From Sporosarcina sp. (GTDB lineage Bacteria > Bacillota > Bacilli > Bacillales_A > Planococcaceae), in assembly GCA_029257435.1 (NCBI GenBank), contig JARIBI010000045.1:62001-126000 (forward strand): a DNA stretch of 64,000 bases. The letters run 5' to 3'. Positions within the stretch are counted from its first letter, which is position 1. Each line of letters begins with the position of its first letter. Positions 52,377 through 61,906 of the stretch are shown one piece after another. The notes beneath the pieces were generated by a model. It made no database searches. It saw only the letters and a list, made by a program, of their open reading frames with translations, and had not been told where the DNA came from. Position numbers and translations under genes: made by a program.

Positions 52377-52649
52377 GTGAATTCATATGACAAAACGATG
52401 AAGTTCAATTTTCCTGAGGAATCGATGGAGCAAGAGGTCAAACAGGTGATGCTCCACGTGTACAAGGCATTAGAGGAAAAAGGATACAACCCCATTAATC
52501 AGCTGGTTGGCTATTTGCTCTCAGGCGATCCTGCTTATATCCCACGCCACGAGGACGCGCGTAATATGGTCCGTAAATTAGAGCGGGATGAAATTTTGGA
52601 GGAACTTGTAAAGTTCTATGTCCGTGAAAACGGAGGCAGCAAGAAGTGA
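52377..52649 (+). CDS. ireB: IreB family regulatory phosphoprotein (YrzL)
   Basis: [11 protein letters not shown]...[54 protein letters not shown] 52377. Confidence 0.92.
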   Translation: MNSYDKTMKFNFPEESMEQEVKQVMLHVYKALEEKGYNPINQLVGYLLSGDPAYIPRHEDARNMVRKLERDEILEELVKFYVRENGGSKK

Positions 52650-53065
52650 GAGCGATGGGCTTAGATGTAGGATCTAAAACAGTGGGCGTCGCAATTAGCG
52701 ATGCCATGGGCTGGACAGCTCAAGGAATTGAAACAGTCCAAATTGACGAAGAATCGGGTAATTTAGGTATGAAGCGGATCAAAGAACTGGTTAAAGAGTA
52801 TAATGTCAGTTCGTTTGTTGTCGGTCATCCTAAAAACATGAATAACTCGATTGGTCCTCGAGCAGAGGCTTCTGAAAGATATGCCCAGTTGCTAGAAGTA
52901 AAATTTAATATGCCTGCCATCCTATGGGATGAACGGCTGACTACAATGGCCGCAGAACGGATGTTAATTGAAGCGGACGTAAGTCGTAAAAAGCGGAAGA
53001 CTGTTATCGATAAGATGGCAGCAGTCATGATTCTTCAAGGATATCTTGACTCAAAAACTACATGA
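52646..53065 (+). CDS. ruvX: Putative Holliday junction resolvase RuvX/YqgF
   Basis: [44 protein letters not shown]. Confidence 0.95.
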   Translation: MRAMGLDVGSKTVGVAISDAMGWTAQGIETVQIDEESGNLGMKRIKELVKEYNVSSFVVGHPKNMNNSIGPRAEASERYAQLLEVKFNMPAILWDERLTTMAAERMLIEADVSRKKRKTVIDKMAAVMILQGYLDSKTT

Positions 53066-53074
53066 GGTGATCAA

Positions 53075-53371
53075 ATGGAACACGGTATGGAAACAATGAC
53101 AATTGTAGATGAAAAAGGACAAGAACATGTATGTGAAGTAATTTTCACATTCGAATCAGAAGACTATGGTAAATCATATGTACTTTATCACGTACTTGGT
53201 GACGAGTCGGAAAACGAAGACGAAGAAATTGAAATCTTTGCTTCCAGCTTTGTCCCTTCTGAAGACGGAGAAGATGGGGATCTAATGCCTGTCGAATCAG
53301 ACGAAGAGTGGGAAATGATCGAAGAAGTTTTCGGTACATTCTTGGACGAGCAAGACGAAGACGAAGAGTAA
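53075..53371 (+). CDS. yrzB: DUF1292 family protein (YrzB-like)
   Basis: Acidic DUF1292 protein downstream of ruvX. Confidence 0.88.
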   Translation: MEHGMETMTIVDEKGQEHVCEVIFTFESEDYGKSYVLYHVLGDESENEDEEIEIFASSFVPSEDGEDGDLMPVESDEEWEMIEEVFGTFLDEQDEDEE

Positions 53372-53386
53372 GCCATATGCGCACGT

Positions 53387-53417
53387 ACGGAACGGTGCAC
53401 ACCGTTCCGTTTTTTTC
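53387..53417 (+). terminator. Intrinsic terminator
   Basis: ACGGAACGGTgcacACCGTTCCGTTTTTTT. Confidence 0.92.
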
Positions 53418-53472
53418 ATTGCAGACGATTAGTTGCGCTAAGTCAGCTGGCCAGTGATACAACGAGAAAGAG

Positions 53473-54609
53473 GTGACCTCCTATATGGCGAAGGGTTCAA
53501 AAAAAGAAGTGATGTTTGAGCGCATGCAAGAACAGAAAAAGGAAGTTAAAGTCGTACGCAAAATTGTCTTTTGGATTGCGATTGCATTGATTCTAATTGT
53601 TGCTATTGGTGGATTCTTCACTTATCGATACATAAAAGGTGCCTTGGAACCAATGGAACCAGAGTCCGAAAAAACGGTTGCAGTGGAAATTCCTATTGGT
53701 TCAGGGTTGGATACAATCTCTCAAGTTCTTGAAGAAAAAGGATTGATTAAAAACGCTAAAATCTTCAAGTATTATGCGAAAGTGAACAACGAAGCAGACT
53801 TTCAAGCAGGTACTTACGAATTGTCCAAGGCCATGACCCCTAATGAGCTTCTCAAAAGTTTGAAGACGGGAAAAGTCTATCGTACACCTGTATTCACAAT
53901 GACGATACCTGAAGGATTAACAGTCGAACAAATTGCTGAACGCGTAGAAGCAAAAACAAAAATACCAAAAGAAGAGTTTCTTACTTATATTGATTCGGAT
54001 GAGACAATAGCCAACTTGCAAGCTGTCTATCCGGAAATTATTTCGGATGAAGTGAAAAACGAAAACATCCGTCACTCCCTAGAGGGCTACTTGTTCCCTG
54101 CGACGTACCCGTTCTATGAAGAAGAACCAACCGTGCAAACGGTTGTAGAAACACTTATAGAAGGTACAAAGGCTAATGTCACACCTTATCTAGCCGCTCT
54201 TGAAGAGAATGGAAAGTCGGTTCACTGGCTGCTGACTTTTGCATCATTGCTTGAACGCGAAGCAACTGCACAAGCGGATCGTCAGACAATCGCAAGCGTC
54301 TTTAACAATCGTTTAGAAGAAGGCATGCCTCTGCAAACGGACCCGACCGTTCTTTATTCCTTAGGAGAGCATAAAGACAAAGTGTCATTGAAGGATCTGG
54401 AGGTTAAAAATGCTTACAATACGTATCAGAACAAAGGATTGCCGCCTGGTCCGATTGCAGCTCCTGGAGCAGCATCGATTGAGGCAGTAATCGATCCTTC
54501 TCATACAAAGTATTTCTATTTCCTGGCAGATGAAACTGGTAAAAACCACTTTGCTAAGACGTATGATGAGCACTTGAAGTTAAAAGCGCAATATATAGAT
54601 GGTAAGTAA
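53473..54609 (+). CDS. mltG: Endolytic transglycosylase MltG
   Basis: YceG/MltG motifs LEGYLFPATYPF, ASLLEREA, YNTYQNKGLPPGPIAAPG; start may be ATG 53485. Confidence 0.95.
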   Translation: MTSYMAKGSKKEVMFERMQEQKKEVKVVRKIVFWIAIALILIVAIGGFFTYRYIKGALEPMEPESEKTVAVEIPIGSGLDTISQVLEEKGLIKNAKIFKYYAKVNNEADFQAGTYELSKAMTPNELLKSLKTGKVYRTPVFTMTIPEGLTVEQIAERVEAKTKIPKEEFLTYIDSDETIANLQAVYPEIISDEVKNENIRHSLEGYLFPATYPFYEEEPTVQTVVETLIEGTKANVTPYLAALEENGKSVHWLLTFASLLEREATAQADRQTIASVFNNRLEEGMPLQTDPTVLYSLGEHKDKVSLKDLEVKNAYNTYQNKGLPPGPIAAPGAASIEAVIDPSHTKYFYFLADETGKNHFAKTYDEHLKLKAQYIDGK

Positions 54610-54632
54610 AACAGCAGGATGGAGTTAGGAAA

Positions 54633-55271
54633 ATGTCGAATTATGAATCATACAGGTTGAACTTCGAGAAGGAATTGGATCCAATTGTGCAAGAAATGGA
54701 AGAGGATGCTAAGGAACATTTTGTTCCAATCATGGAGCGCAGTGGAATCGAGACGTTTATCGGTTTATTGAGTATTCAAAAGCCGACTACGCTGCTTGAA
54801 ATTGGAAGCGCGATTGGCTATTCCGCGATTCGTCTTGCACAAGCAAATCCAGAGTTGCATATCGCCACGATTGAACGCGATGAGGAAAGACATGCGAAGG
54901 CAGTGCATTACATTCAACGTGCCAATCTGAATGACCGGATTTCACTGTTTAAGGATGATGCGTTGACTTTTGACACATCTGCACTTCCCTTTAATCACTT
55001 TGATGCTTGCTTTATAGATGCTGCCAAGGGGCAATATAAACGCTTCTTTGAGAAGTATGAACCACTCGTGAAGACTGGCGGCATCCTTTATTGTGACAAC
55101 ATGTTTATGCATGGAATGGTGTTTTTAGAAGAACAGGAAGTGCCGAAACGCAATCGGACAATGATTCGTAATTTAAAAGCCTTTACAGAATGGATAATGG
55201 GAAATACCGCGTTCGAAACTTCCTTGCTTCCTGTAGGAGACGGAATTTTAATCGCCCGTAAAAACTCATAA
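54633..55271 (+). CDS. trmR: O-methyltransferase, TrmR/YrrM-like (tRNA 5-hydroxyuridine methyltransferase)
   Basis: LLEIGSAIGYSAIRLA, CFIDAAKGQYKRFFEKYEPLV; location mltG-trmR-udk. Confidence 0.85.
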   Translation: MSNYESYRLNFEKELDPIVQEMEEDAKEHFVPIMERSGIETFIGLLSIQKPTTLLEIGSAIGYSAIRLAQANPELHIATIERDEERHAKAVHYIQRANLNDRISLFKDDALTFDTSALPFNHFDACFIDAAKGQYKRFFEKYEPLVKTGGILYCDNMFMHGMVFLEEQEVPKRNRTMIRNLKAFTEWIMGNTAFETSLLPVGDGILIARKNS

Positions 55272-55304
55272 ATTCGCATCAGCTACAGAGGAGGAAATAA
55301 GAAA

Positions 55305-55943
55305 ATGGGAACGCAAAAACCATTGGTCATCGGTATCGCAGGAGGCTCAGGTTCAGGAAAAACAAGTGTTACTAAAAAGATTCATCACGTTTTTCAAGAG
55401 CACTCTGTTGTCGTGATCGAACAAGATTTTTACTATAAAGATCAGTCACACTTAGAATTTGAAGAACGTCTTGCGACGAATTATGATCATCCGCTTGCAT
55501 TTGATACGGACTTACTGATTGAAGATTTGGAAAAACTCCTGATCCGCCAGTCAATTGAAAAACCTGTCTATGATTATGCTTTGCATACACGGTCAAGCGA
55601 AAAAATCGCTATTGAACCGAAAGATGTAATTATTCTAGAAGGAATTCTAATCCTCGAAGACAAGCGTTTACGAAACCTGATGGATATTAAGCTATTTGTC
55701 GATACGGATGCAGACTTACGCATTATCAGAAGGATTTTGCGCGATATTAATGACCGGGGAAGAACTATCGAATCGGTTATTGATCAGTATATGAGTGTGG
55801 TTAGACCCATGCACAATCAATTCATCGAACCTACCAAGCGATATGCTGACATTATCATACCTGAGGGAGGCCATAATGAAGTCGCGATTGACCTAATGGT
55901 AACGAAAATAAAAACAATTCTTGATTCTGGTAATGATTTGTAA
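55305..55943 (+). CDS. udk: Uridine kinase
   Basis: [29 protein letters not shown]. Confidence 0.96.
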   Translation: MGTQKPLVIGIAGGSGSGKTSVTKKIHHVFQEHSVVVIEQDFYYKDQSHLEFEERLATNYDHPLAFDTDLLIEDLEKLLIRQSIEKPVYDYALHTRSSEKIAIEPKDVIILEGILILEDKRLRNLMDIKLFVDTDADLRIIRRILRDINDRGRTIESVIDQYMSVVRPMHNQFIEPTKRYADIIIPEGGHNEVAIDLMVTKIKTILDSGNDL

Positions 55944-55976
55944 TATGATGTTGTCAGATATTCATATAGTAAACAC

Positions 55977-56015
55977 TATGTCGCATACCTTTTTCGAGGT
56001 GCGACATATTATTTT
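55977..56015 (+). terminator. Intrinsic terminator
   Basis: TATGTCGCatACCTttttcgAGGTGCGACATAttatttt. Confidence 0.75.
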
Positions 56016-56044
56016 GATGATTTTGCAAAATGAGGAGTGAGGAA

Positions 56045-56518
56045 ATGGTTTCTGAAAAAAAATATCCAATGACTGTTTCAGGCAAACAGAAATTAGAAGA
56101 TGAACTGGAATTTCTTAAGACAGTTAAACGTAAAGAAGTTGTGGAGCGTATTAAAATTGCTCGCAGTTACGGAGACCTGTCTGAGAACTCTGAGTACGAT
56201 TCAGCGAAAGAAGACCAAGCATTCATCGAAGGAAAGATTTCGTCTCTTGAATCGATGATCCGCAACTCTGTAATTATCTCTGAAGATTCACGGACTGAAG
56301 AAGCGCAACTCGGCAGCACAGTAACGTTTAAAGAAATCCCTGGTGGGGAAGTTGAAACGTATACGATTGTCGGATCCGCTGAAGCTGACCCGTTAGAAGG
56401 GCTGATTTCCAATGATTCACCTATTGCCAAGGGAATTCTTGGCCGAAAAAAAGGAGATCAGGTGAAAATCATCACACCTGGCGGCGAGATGCAAGTTGAA
56501 ATCACAGAAGTGAAGTAA
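56045..56518 (+). CDS. greA: Transcription elongation factor GreA
   Basis: [30 protein letters not shown] 56045. Confidence 0.97.
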   Translation: MVSEKKYPMTVSGKQKLEDELEFLKTVKRKEVVERIKIARSYGDLSENSEYDSAKEDQAFIEGKISSLESMIRNSVIISEDSRTEEAQLGSTVTFKEIPGGEVETYTIVGSAEADPLEGLISNDSPIAKGILGRKKGDQVKIITPGGEMQVEITEVK

Positions 56519-56527
56519 CACAGAGAT

Positions 56528-56557
56528 GCCGCCTTCAAACTAAAGGCGGCTTTTTTT
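56528..56557 (+). terminator. Intrinsic terminator of greA
   Basis: GCCGCCTTcaaactaAAGGCGGCTTTTTTT. Confidence 0.9.
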
Positions 56558-56622
56558 GTGAAACATCCCACATGGAGAAACGTCCAATCGTTAAAGCGTG
56601 GAACTAGAGGAGATGATTTCAA

Positions 56623-57321
56623 ATGAGTGAACAAAAACCGGAATTTTCAAGGGTGCGCCGGAAACGGCAAAACAATAAGGGCAATAAGATGTTGAATTGG
56701 ATGATTGCAATCGTTGTATTGCTAATAGTACTTGTGGGTGTCAAAATCCTCTCAAGTGACAGCACACCAGAAAACAAAGAATCAGCTATAACTGAAACAA
56801 CTCCGGATGATGAAACGGGCAGCATTGAAAGCAGTGAGGATGAAAAGAATTCAGGGAGTTCAGACCAAGCAAATGACTCTGAGGACGAAGATTCATCTAA
56901 AGAAGGAGCAGTCAGTGATGACTCTGAGGATAGTGACGATTCATCACAAAAGAAAGAGGATAAAAAAGAAGGAACAGTTACATATACTGCTAGTGAAGAT
57001 GCTGTTGTGGATGAAACAGTTTCAAACACGTCGTGGGAGCCTGTGGGAACGTCGCAGTCGGGGAATCACGTTTCGCAGTATGATGGTAAGTCTATAGACT
57101 GGAAAGAGAAACAGAAAGCGCTGGCGTATGCTACAGGTATGTCTGAAAACGAATTGATTTTCTGGAAAATTAAAAATGGGGGAAGCCCGCAAAAGTCAAT
57201 TGGGATTGTTTCTTCAAAAGATAAATCTAAAAAATATAGAGTCTACTTAGAATGGGTTGACGGCGAAGGCTGGAAACCAACACAAATGGACGTATTGAAT
57301 ACACTAGACTTTGACTACTAA
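56623..57321 (+). CDS. yrrS: YrrS-like DUF1510 membrane-anchored protein
   Basis: Basic N-terminus, single TM, acidic Ser/Asp linker, conserved C-terminal domain (WEPVGTSQSG...WKEKQKALAYATGM). Confidence 0.85.
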   Translation: MSEQKPEFSRVRRKRQNNKGNKMLNWMIAIVVLLIVLVGVKILSSDSTPENKESAITETTPDDETGSIESSEDEKNSGSSDQANDSEDEDSSKEGAVSDDSEDSDDSSQKKEDKKEGTVTYTASEDAVVDETVSNTSWEPVGTSQSGNHVSQYDGKSIDWKEKQKALAYATGMSENELIFWKIKNGGSPQKSIGIVSSKDKSKKYRVYLEWVDGEGWKPTQMDVLNTLDFDY

Positions 57322-57350
57322 TCGGTGAAGAACAGATGGGAGATAACATG

Positions 57351-58043
57351 ATGAAGGTTGGTATAATCGGTGCAATGGAAGAGGAAGTTATGATCCTGAA
57401 AAATCAGTTACAGTCAGCACGCCACAAAGAAATTGCGGGCTATGAATTTAGTGAAGGGACGCTGGATGGCCGTGAAGTGGTCCTCGTTAAAAGTGGCATC
57501 GGTAAAGTAAATGCCGCAGTGGCAACCACTTTATTGCTCCAATTATTCAAACCAGACACTGTGGTGAACACAGGTTCTGCAGGCGGTATAGGTGAAAACT
57601 TAGAAGTCGGAACAGTAGTCTTGTCAAAAGACGTTACACATCATGATGTGGACGTGACGGCTTTTGGATATGCACTCGGTCAAGTGCCAGGAGGCCCAGT
57701 CACTTATTTGGCAGATGAGAAGCTGCTCCTTGCAGCTGCAAAAGCAGTTGAAGACATTGGAAAGCATGCACATGCTACTGGACTTATCGCTTCAGGAGAT
57801 GTGTTTATGAGCGATCCGGCACGAGTATATAATGTAAAGCAGCAGTTTCCTGACCTTATCGCTGCAGAAATGGAAGCTGCGGCTGTCGCACAAGTATGTC
57901 ACGAGTATAAAGTGCCATTCGTTGTTATTCGGGCACTTTCAGACATTGCTGGAAAAGAATCATCGTTATCCTTCGATGAGTTCCTGCCGGCAGCTGCACA
58001 ACATTCTTCAGAAGTTGTTCGCCAAGTCATCTCGAAACTTTGA
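57351..58043 (+). CDS. mtnN: 5'-methylthioadenosine/S-adenosylhomocysteine nucleosidase
   Basis: GIIGAMEEEV; GSAGGIGENLEVGTVVLS; DLIAAEMEAAAVAQV. Confidence 0.95.
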   Translation: MKVGIIGAMEEEVMILKNQLQSARHKEIAGYEFSEGTLDGREVVLVKSGIGKVNAAVATTLLLQLFKPDTVVNTGSAGGIGENLEVGTVVLSKDVTHHDVDVTAFGYALGQVPGGPVTYLADEKLLLAAAKAVEDIGKHAHATGLIASGDVFMSDPARVYNVKQQFPDLIAAEMEAAAVAQVCHEYKVPFVVIRALSDIAGKESSLSFDEFLPAAAQHSSEVVRQVISKL

Positions 58044-58107
58044 CACATTCGTGGTAAACTAAACATAAGTAGTAAAACCTAATTCATGGAGCGAGGAGGC
58101 AACTAGT

Positions 58108-58188
58108 ATGTTATTTTTAATGTTAGGCGCATTTGTCGTCACGACCGCTCTTACAGGCGTGATCTACTTTGAAGTAAAAGCTGATTGA
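58108..58188 (+). CDS. Putative 26-aa single-TM small protein MLFLMLGAFVVTTALTGVIYFEVKAD
   Basis: RBS GAGGAGG upstream of ATG; hydrophobic helix; followed by stop and a strong terminator; not in the ORF track because of length. Confidence 0.6.
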   Translation: MLFLMLGAFVVTTALTGVIYFEVKAD

Positions 58189-58201
58189 GGATAATCGGTG
58201 T

Positions 58202-58245
58202 AGACGTCTCCAGCGAGGGTACGAATGCTGGAGATGTCTTTTTTT
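58202..58245 (+). terminator. Intrinsic terminator after small ORF
   Basis: AGACGTCTCCAGC...GCTGGAGATGTCTTTTTTT. Confidence 0.85.
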
Positions 58246-58260
58246 CTATGGGGACCGCTG

Positions 58261-58974
58261 TTATTTTGAGTCTTGTTCTCGTTTAAACAACTGATACAAT
58301 TTAACAATCGCTCTTTTTTCAATTCTTGAGACGTAGCTGCGAGAAATTTGAAGCTGATCAGCAATTTCTTTTTGTGTCATTGGTTTGTCGTTCAGTAAAC
58401 CGAACCGCTTTTGGATGATTTCAAGTTCACGTCCTTCTAATTTGTGCAAGTGGCGATAAAGCCGCTCTTTACGTTCATTTAGTTCTGCTTGATCATGTGG
58501 AGACTCTTCGTCAGTTTGCAGCAAATCTGCAATTTCCAAAGACTGACCTTCACTATCCGTTCCAATCGGTTCATATAAAGAGATATCTTTCTGTGTTTTT
58601 TTCTGGGTACGCAGAAACATTAAAATCTCATTTTCAATACAGCGTGCAGCATAAGTGGCTAGTTTGGTTTTCCGGTCCGGCGTAAAGCTGGCGATAGCTT
58701 TCATTAGTCCGATCGTGCCTATAGAAATGTAATCGTCAAGCTGTTCGTGTTTTGGATGGAACTTCTTAACGATATGAGCAACGAGCCTCATATTGCGCTC
58801 GATCAGTTCATCACGGGCATCTTCGTCCCCTTGCGCCAGACGTTCGAGACAATCGGCTTCTTCTGCTTTTGATAGTGGGCGTTTAAACGCCTGACCGCGA
58901 ATGTATCCCAAAACTGCCGGGATTTCGAGCCATAGTTGGACTAGCGCCATCACAAAGCCGCTCAAATGATCCAC
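58261..58974 (-). CDS. sigK: RNA polymerase sporulation sigma factor pro-SigK, uninterrupted
   Basis: Hydrophobic pro-sequence; RNMRLVAHIVKKF, DYISIGTIGLMKAI, KLATYAARCIENEILMFLR, ISRSYVSRIEKRA. Confidence 0.93.
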   Translation of the reverse strand: MDHLSGFVMALVQLWLEIPAVLGYIRGQAFKRPLSKAEEADCLERLAQGDEDARDELIERNMRLVAHIVKKFHPKHEQLDDYISIGTIGLMKAIASFTPDRKTKLATYAARCIENEILMFLRTQKKTQKDISLYEPIGTDSEGQSLEIADLLQTDEESPHDQAELNERKERLYRHLHKLEGRELEIIQKRFGLLNDKPMTQKEIADQLQISRSYVSRIEKRAIVKLYQLFKREQDSK

Positions 58975-58993
58975 CTCCTATGTCGTTGTCTGA

Positions 58994-59021
58994 CATCCTA
59001 TGCGGTATTAAGATGGCGTAT
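58994..59021 (-). promoter_or_regulatory. Candidate mother-cell (SigE/SigK-type) promoter of sigK
   Basis: Minus strand ATAC...CATAGGATG with about 16-nt separation between ATA(C) and CATA. Confidence 0.35.
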
Positions 59022-59144
59022 CACCGCTGAATTTGACGGACAGGCAGTTTTTGAATATTGCTGAAGCCCTCCTTGCGTCTTCAGGTATTCTTGATCGGAT
59101 ATGGTATAATAAGTGCGAATCAGCACAGTAATGGAGTGGATAAG

Positions 59145-59660
59145 ATGTACAAATATTTCTTACCGAATGAATATGTTAAAGACGTTTATCAGCTTTCACC
59201 TTCTGATTTTATAAATAAAGGCATTAAAGGAATCATTACTGACCTCGATAACACGCTTGTGGCATGGGATCGTCCTGATGCAACACCCGAAATTGCTACC
59301 TGGATAAAAGAAATGCAGGATGCCGGTTTGCAAGTGACGATTTTATCGAACAATAATGAACTTCGAGTTAAAGCATTTTGTGATCCGATTGAAACACCTT
59401 TTATCTTTTCGGCGAGAAAACCACTGTCAAAAGCGTTTAAAAAAGCTCTTAATCAGATGGAACTGAAAAGAGAAGAAGTTGTGATGATTGGGGATCAGTT
59501 AATGACGGATATACTTGGGGGCAATCGATTCGGTTTACACACGATTCTGGTTGTACCTGTTGCGAGTTCTGATGGAGTCATGACGAAATTTAATCGTCAG
59601 TTGGAACGGCGTATTATGAAAACGCTGAAACGAAAAGGAATGATTTCGTGGGAGGAATAG
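59145..59660 (+). CDS. yqeG: YqeG family HAD IIIA-type phosphatase
   Basis: IKGIITDLDNTLVAWDRP; MIGDQLMTDILGGNRFG; ATG 59145. Confidence 0.93.
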   Translation: MYKYFLPNEYVKDVYQLSPSDFINKGIKGIITDLDNTLVAWDRPDATPEIATWIKEMQDAGLQVTILSNNNELRVKAFCDPIETPFIFSARKPLSKAFKKALNQMELKREEVVMIGDQLMTDILGGNRFGLHTILVVPVASSDGVMTKFNRQLERRIMKTLKRKGMISWEE

Positions 59661-59662
59661 AC

Positions 59663-60760
59663 TTGGAACTTACTTGCATTGGATGCGGAATTGCCATTCA
59701 GACAGAAAACCCTCAAAAAGAAGGGTACGCACCACCTGCTTCACTCGAAAAGGAAGAGGTCATTTGTCAACGGTGTTTCCGACTGCGCAACTATAATGAG
59801 CTGCAGCCGGTATCACTTTCTGGAGATGACTTCCTCGCAATTTTAAACGGTATCGGTGACCGAAAAGGTTTAGTCGTGCTCGTAGTCGACATATTTGACT
59901 TCAACGGCAGCTGGATTCATGGATTGCAGCGTTTTGTAGGTAAAAAAGATATCGTCCTGATTGGAAACAAAGCGGATGTATTGCCGAAATCCGTGAATCG
60001 CAACAAATTGATTAATTGGATGAAAGAACAATCGGCTACACTCGGATTGAAGCCTGTTGATGTCATGTTGGTTTCTGCTGTCAGGGGCCAGGGAGTTCCT
60101 GAAGCGCTAGAAAGAATCGATGAATTGCGTAAAGGTCAGGATGTTTATGTAGTGGGTTGTACAAACGTTGGTAAATCTACATTTATTAACAGAATCATCA
60201 AGCAGGCTACAGGTACGGGTGAAGTAATAACGACTTCTCATTTCCCAGGCACGACATTGGATCTTGTTGAAATTCCACTGGATGACGGCAAAGCAATTTA
60301 CGACACACCTGGTATCATAAATAACCATCAGATGGCTCATTATTTAGATCCTAGTGAACTGAAAGCCATAACTCCAAAAAAAGAAATCAAGCCAAAGATA
60401 TTCCAGTTGAATGCTGAGCAAACGCTTTTCGTTGGCGGATTAGCACGTTTTGATTTCATAAAAGGCGAACGCTCATCGTTTAACGTGCACACTGCCAACG
60501 CACTGCCGCTGCATAGGACGAAACTTGAAAATGCAGATACCTTATACGATACACATTTAGGTGATATGCTTTCACCTCCAGGCCAACAGTCGCTTGCGAC
60601 ATTCCCTAAACTCGTCCGTCATGAGTTTTCAATCAAAAAAGCGAAGACGGATATTGTGATTTCAGGCCTGGGTTGGATTACTGTTCAGCATGCTAATGTT
60701 GTAGTTGCTGTGCATGCGCCACGTGGCGTAGACGTGGTCTTGCGCCCGTCATTAATCTAA
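59663..60760 (+). CDS. yqeH: Ribosome biogenesis circularly permuted GTPase YqeH
   Basis: Zn motif CIGCG...CQRCFRLRNY; NKADVLP, GCTNVGKSTFIN; TTG 59663 after GGAGG. Confidence 0.95.
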   Translation: MELTCIGCGIAIQTENPQKEGYAPPASLEKEEVICQRCFRLRNYNELQPVSLSGDDFLAILNGIGDRKGLVVLVVDIFDFNGSWIHGLQRFVGKKDIVLIGNKADVLPKSVNRNKLINWMKEQSATLGLKPVDVMLVSAVRGQGVPEALERIDELRKGQDVYVVGCTNVGKSTFINRIIKQATGTGEVITTSHFPGTTLDLVEIPLDDGKAIYDTPGIINNHQMAHYLDPSELKAITPKKEIKPKIFQLNAEQTLFVGGLARFDFIKGERSSFNVHTANALPLHRTKLENADTLYDTHLGDMLSPPGQQSLATFPKLVRHEFSIKKAKTDIVISGLGWITVQHANVVVAVHAPRGVDVVLRPSLI

Positions 60761-60775
60761 CAAGGGGGAGATAAG

Positions 60776-61618
60776 ATGAAAAAATGGTTTGCGGTCATTG
60801 GAGATCCAGTTGCACAATCAATGTCCCCAGGTATGCATGATTATTGGTTTAAAGAGAATAAAATCGATGCAGCGTATCTCCCTGTCCATGCAAAATCCGA
60901 GAAACTTCATTCTGTCATTTCCAGTCTGCGATTGTTAGGCTGCAGTGGTTGGAATGTGACGGTGCCGCATAAAAGTGATATACTCCCTTTTCTAGACAGT
61001 GTTGACGAAGCTGCAGCTCATATGGGTGCAGTCAATACAGTAGTGATTGAAGGCGGGGGGGCACTCGTTGGATACAATACGGATGGAATTGGTTTTGTAG
61101 ATGCACTGGAAGAAAAGTATGGAAATGATCGTAAGAAAGAAGAGATATTAATAATCGGTGCTGGTGGAGCTGCAAAAGGAATCGCCTTTGCATTACGCAG
61201 TGCTGGATATGGATCGATTACGTTTACCAATCGGACAATGACGAACGCTTACGAGTTAAGCAAACGGTTATCTAACTCGACATGTCTGCCGATTGCTGAA
61301 GCAGAGCTACAGCTGGCGCGCTTCGGTATCATCATTCAAACAACCTCTGTAGGAATGGCATTCTCTACGGGAGGGATGCCACTCGACCCTTCCAATGCTT
61401 CGCCTGGGACCGCCACTGTTGATATTATCTATAATCCTCTGGAAACAGAGTTTTTAGCAGCCGCCCGGAACAGCGGCGCGGCAACAGCAAATGGAATTGG
61501 GATGTTTGTCCACCAAGGAGCACTCGCTTTTGAGAAATGGACAGGCATTCATCCAGATACTGCCGGAATGATGGAACAACTAACACAACAATTGGAGGAT
61601 CAACATGATAACAAGTAA
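60776..61618 (+). CDS. aroE: Shikimate dehydrogenase
   Basis: VIGDPVAQSMSPGMHDYWF; GWNVTVPHK; GAGGAAKGIAFAL. Confidence 0.95.
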   Translation: MKKWFAVIGDPVAQSMSPGMHDYWFKENKIDAAYLPVHAKSEKLHSVISSLRLLGCSGWNVTVPHKSDILPFLDSVDEAAAHMGAVNTVVIEGGGALVGYNTDGIGFVDALEEKYGNDRKKEEILIIGAGGAAKGIAFALRSAGYGSITFTNRTMTNAYELSKRLSNSTCLPIAEAELQLARFGIIIQTTSVGMAFSTGGMPLDPSNASPGTATVDIIYNPLETEFLAAARNSGAATANGIGMFVHQGALAFEKWTGIHPDTAGMMEQLTQQLEDQHDNK

Positions 61619-61895
61619 ACAAAAGAGTTTTTTGCGTAGTGAAGCACATCATTTACAACCTATTTTTCAGATTGGTAAAAGTGGCTTGACAGATGCAATC
61701 ATTAAACAAATCGAGGAAGCATTAGAAGCTAGAGAACTTATTAAAATATCTGTTCTGCAAAACTGTGAACAGGATAAAGAAGAGATTGCTGAAGTTCTTG
61801 GACAACAGGCTGGACTCGAAGTTGTTCAAATCATTGGCAAAACAATTGTTTTATATAAAGAATCAACAGAAAAGAAAAAGATTGTATTACCGTAA
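61605..61895 (+). CDS. yhbY: YhbY/YqeI family CRM-domain ribosome assembly RNA-binding protein
   Basis: KQKSFLRSEAHHLQPIFQIGKSGLTDAI. Confidence 0.94.
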   Translation: MITSKQKSFLRSEAHHLQPIFQIGKSGLTDAIIKQIEEALEARELIKISVLQNCEQDKEEIAEVLGQQAGLEVVQIIGKTIVLYKESTEKKKIVLP

Positions 61896-61906
61896 GGAGT
61901 GAAAGA

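Noticed and set aside
56619-57029. 136-aa minus-strand Ser-rich ORF opposite yrrS
   Set aside because: Complement of the acidic Ser/Asp linker of yrrS; low-complexity artefact.
58261-58974. Possible skin-like element within sigK
   Set aside because: The ORF is continuous with all sigma domains; no recombinase gene in the window.
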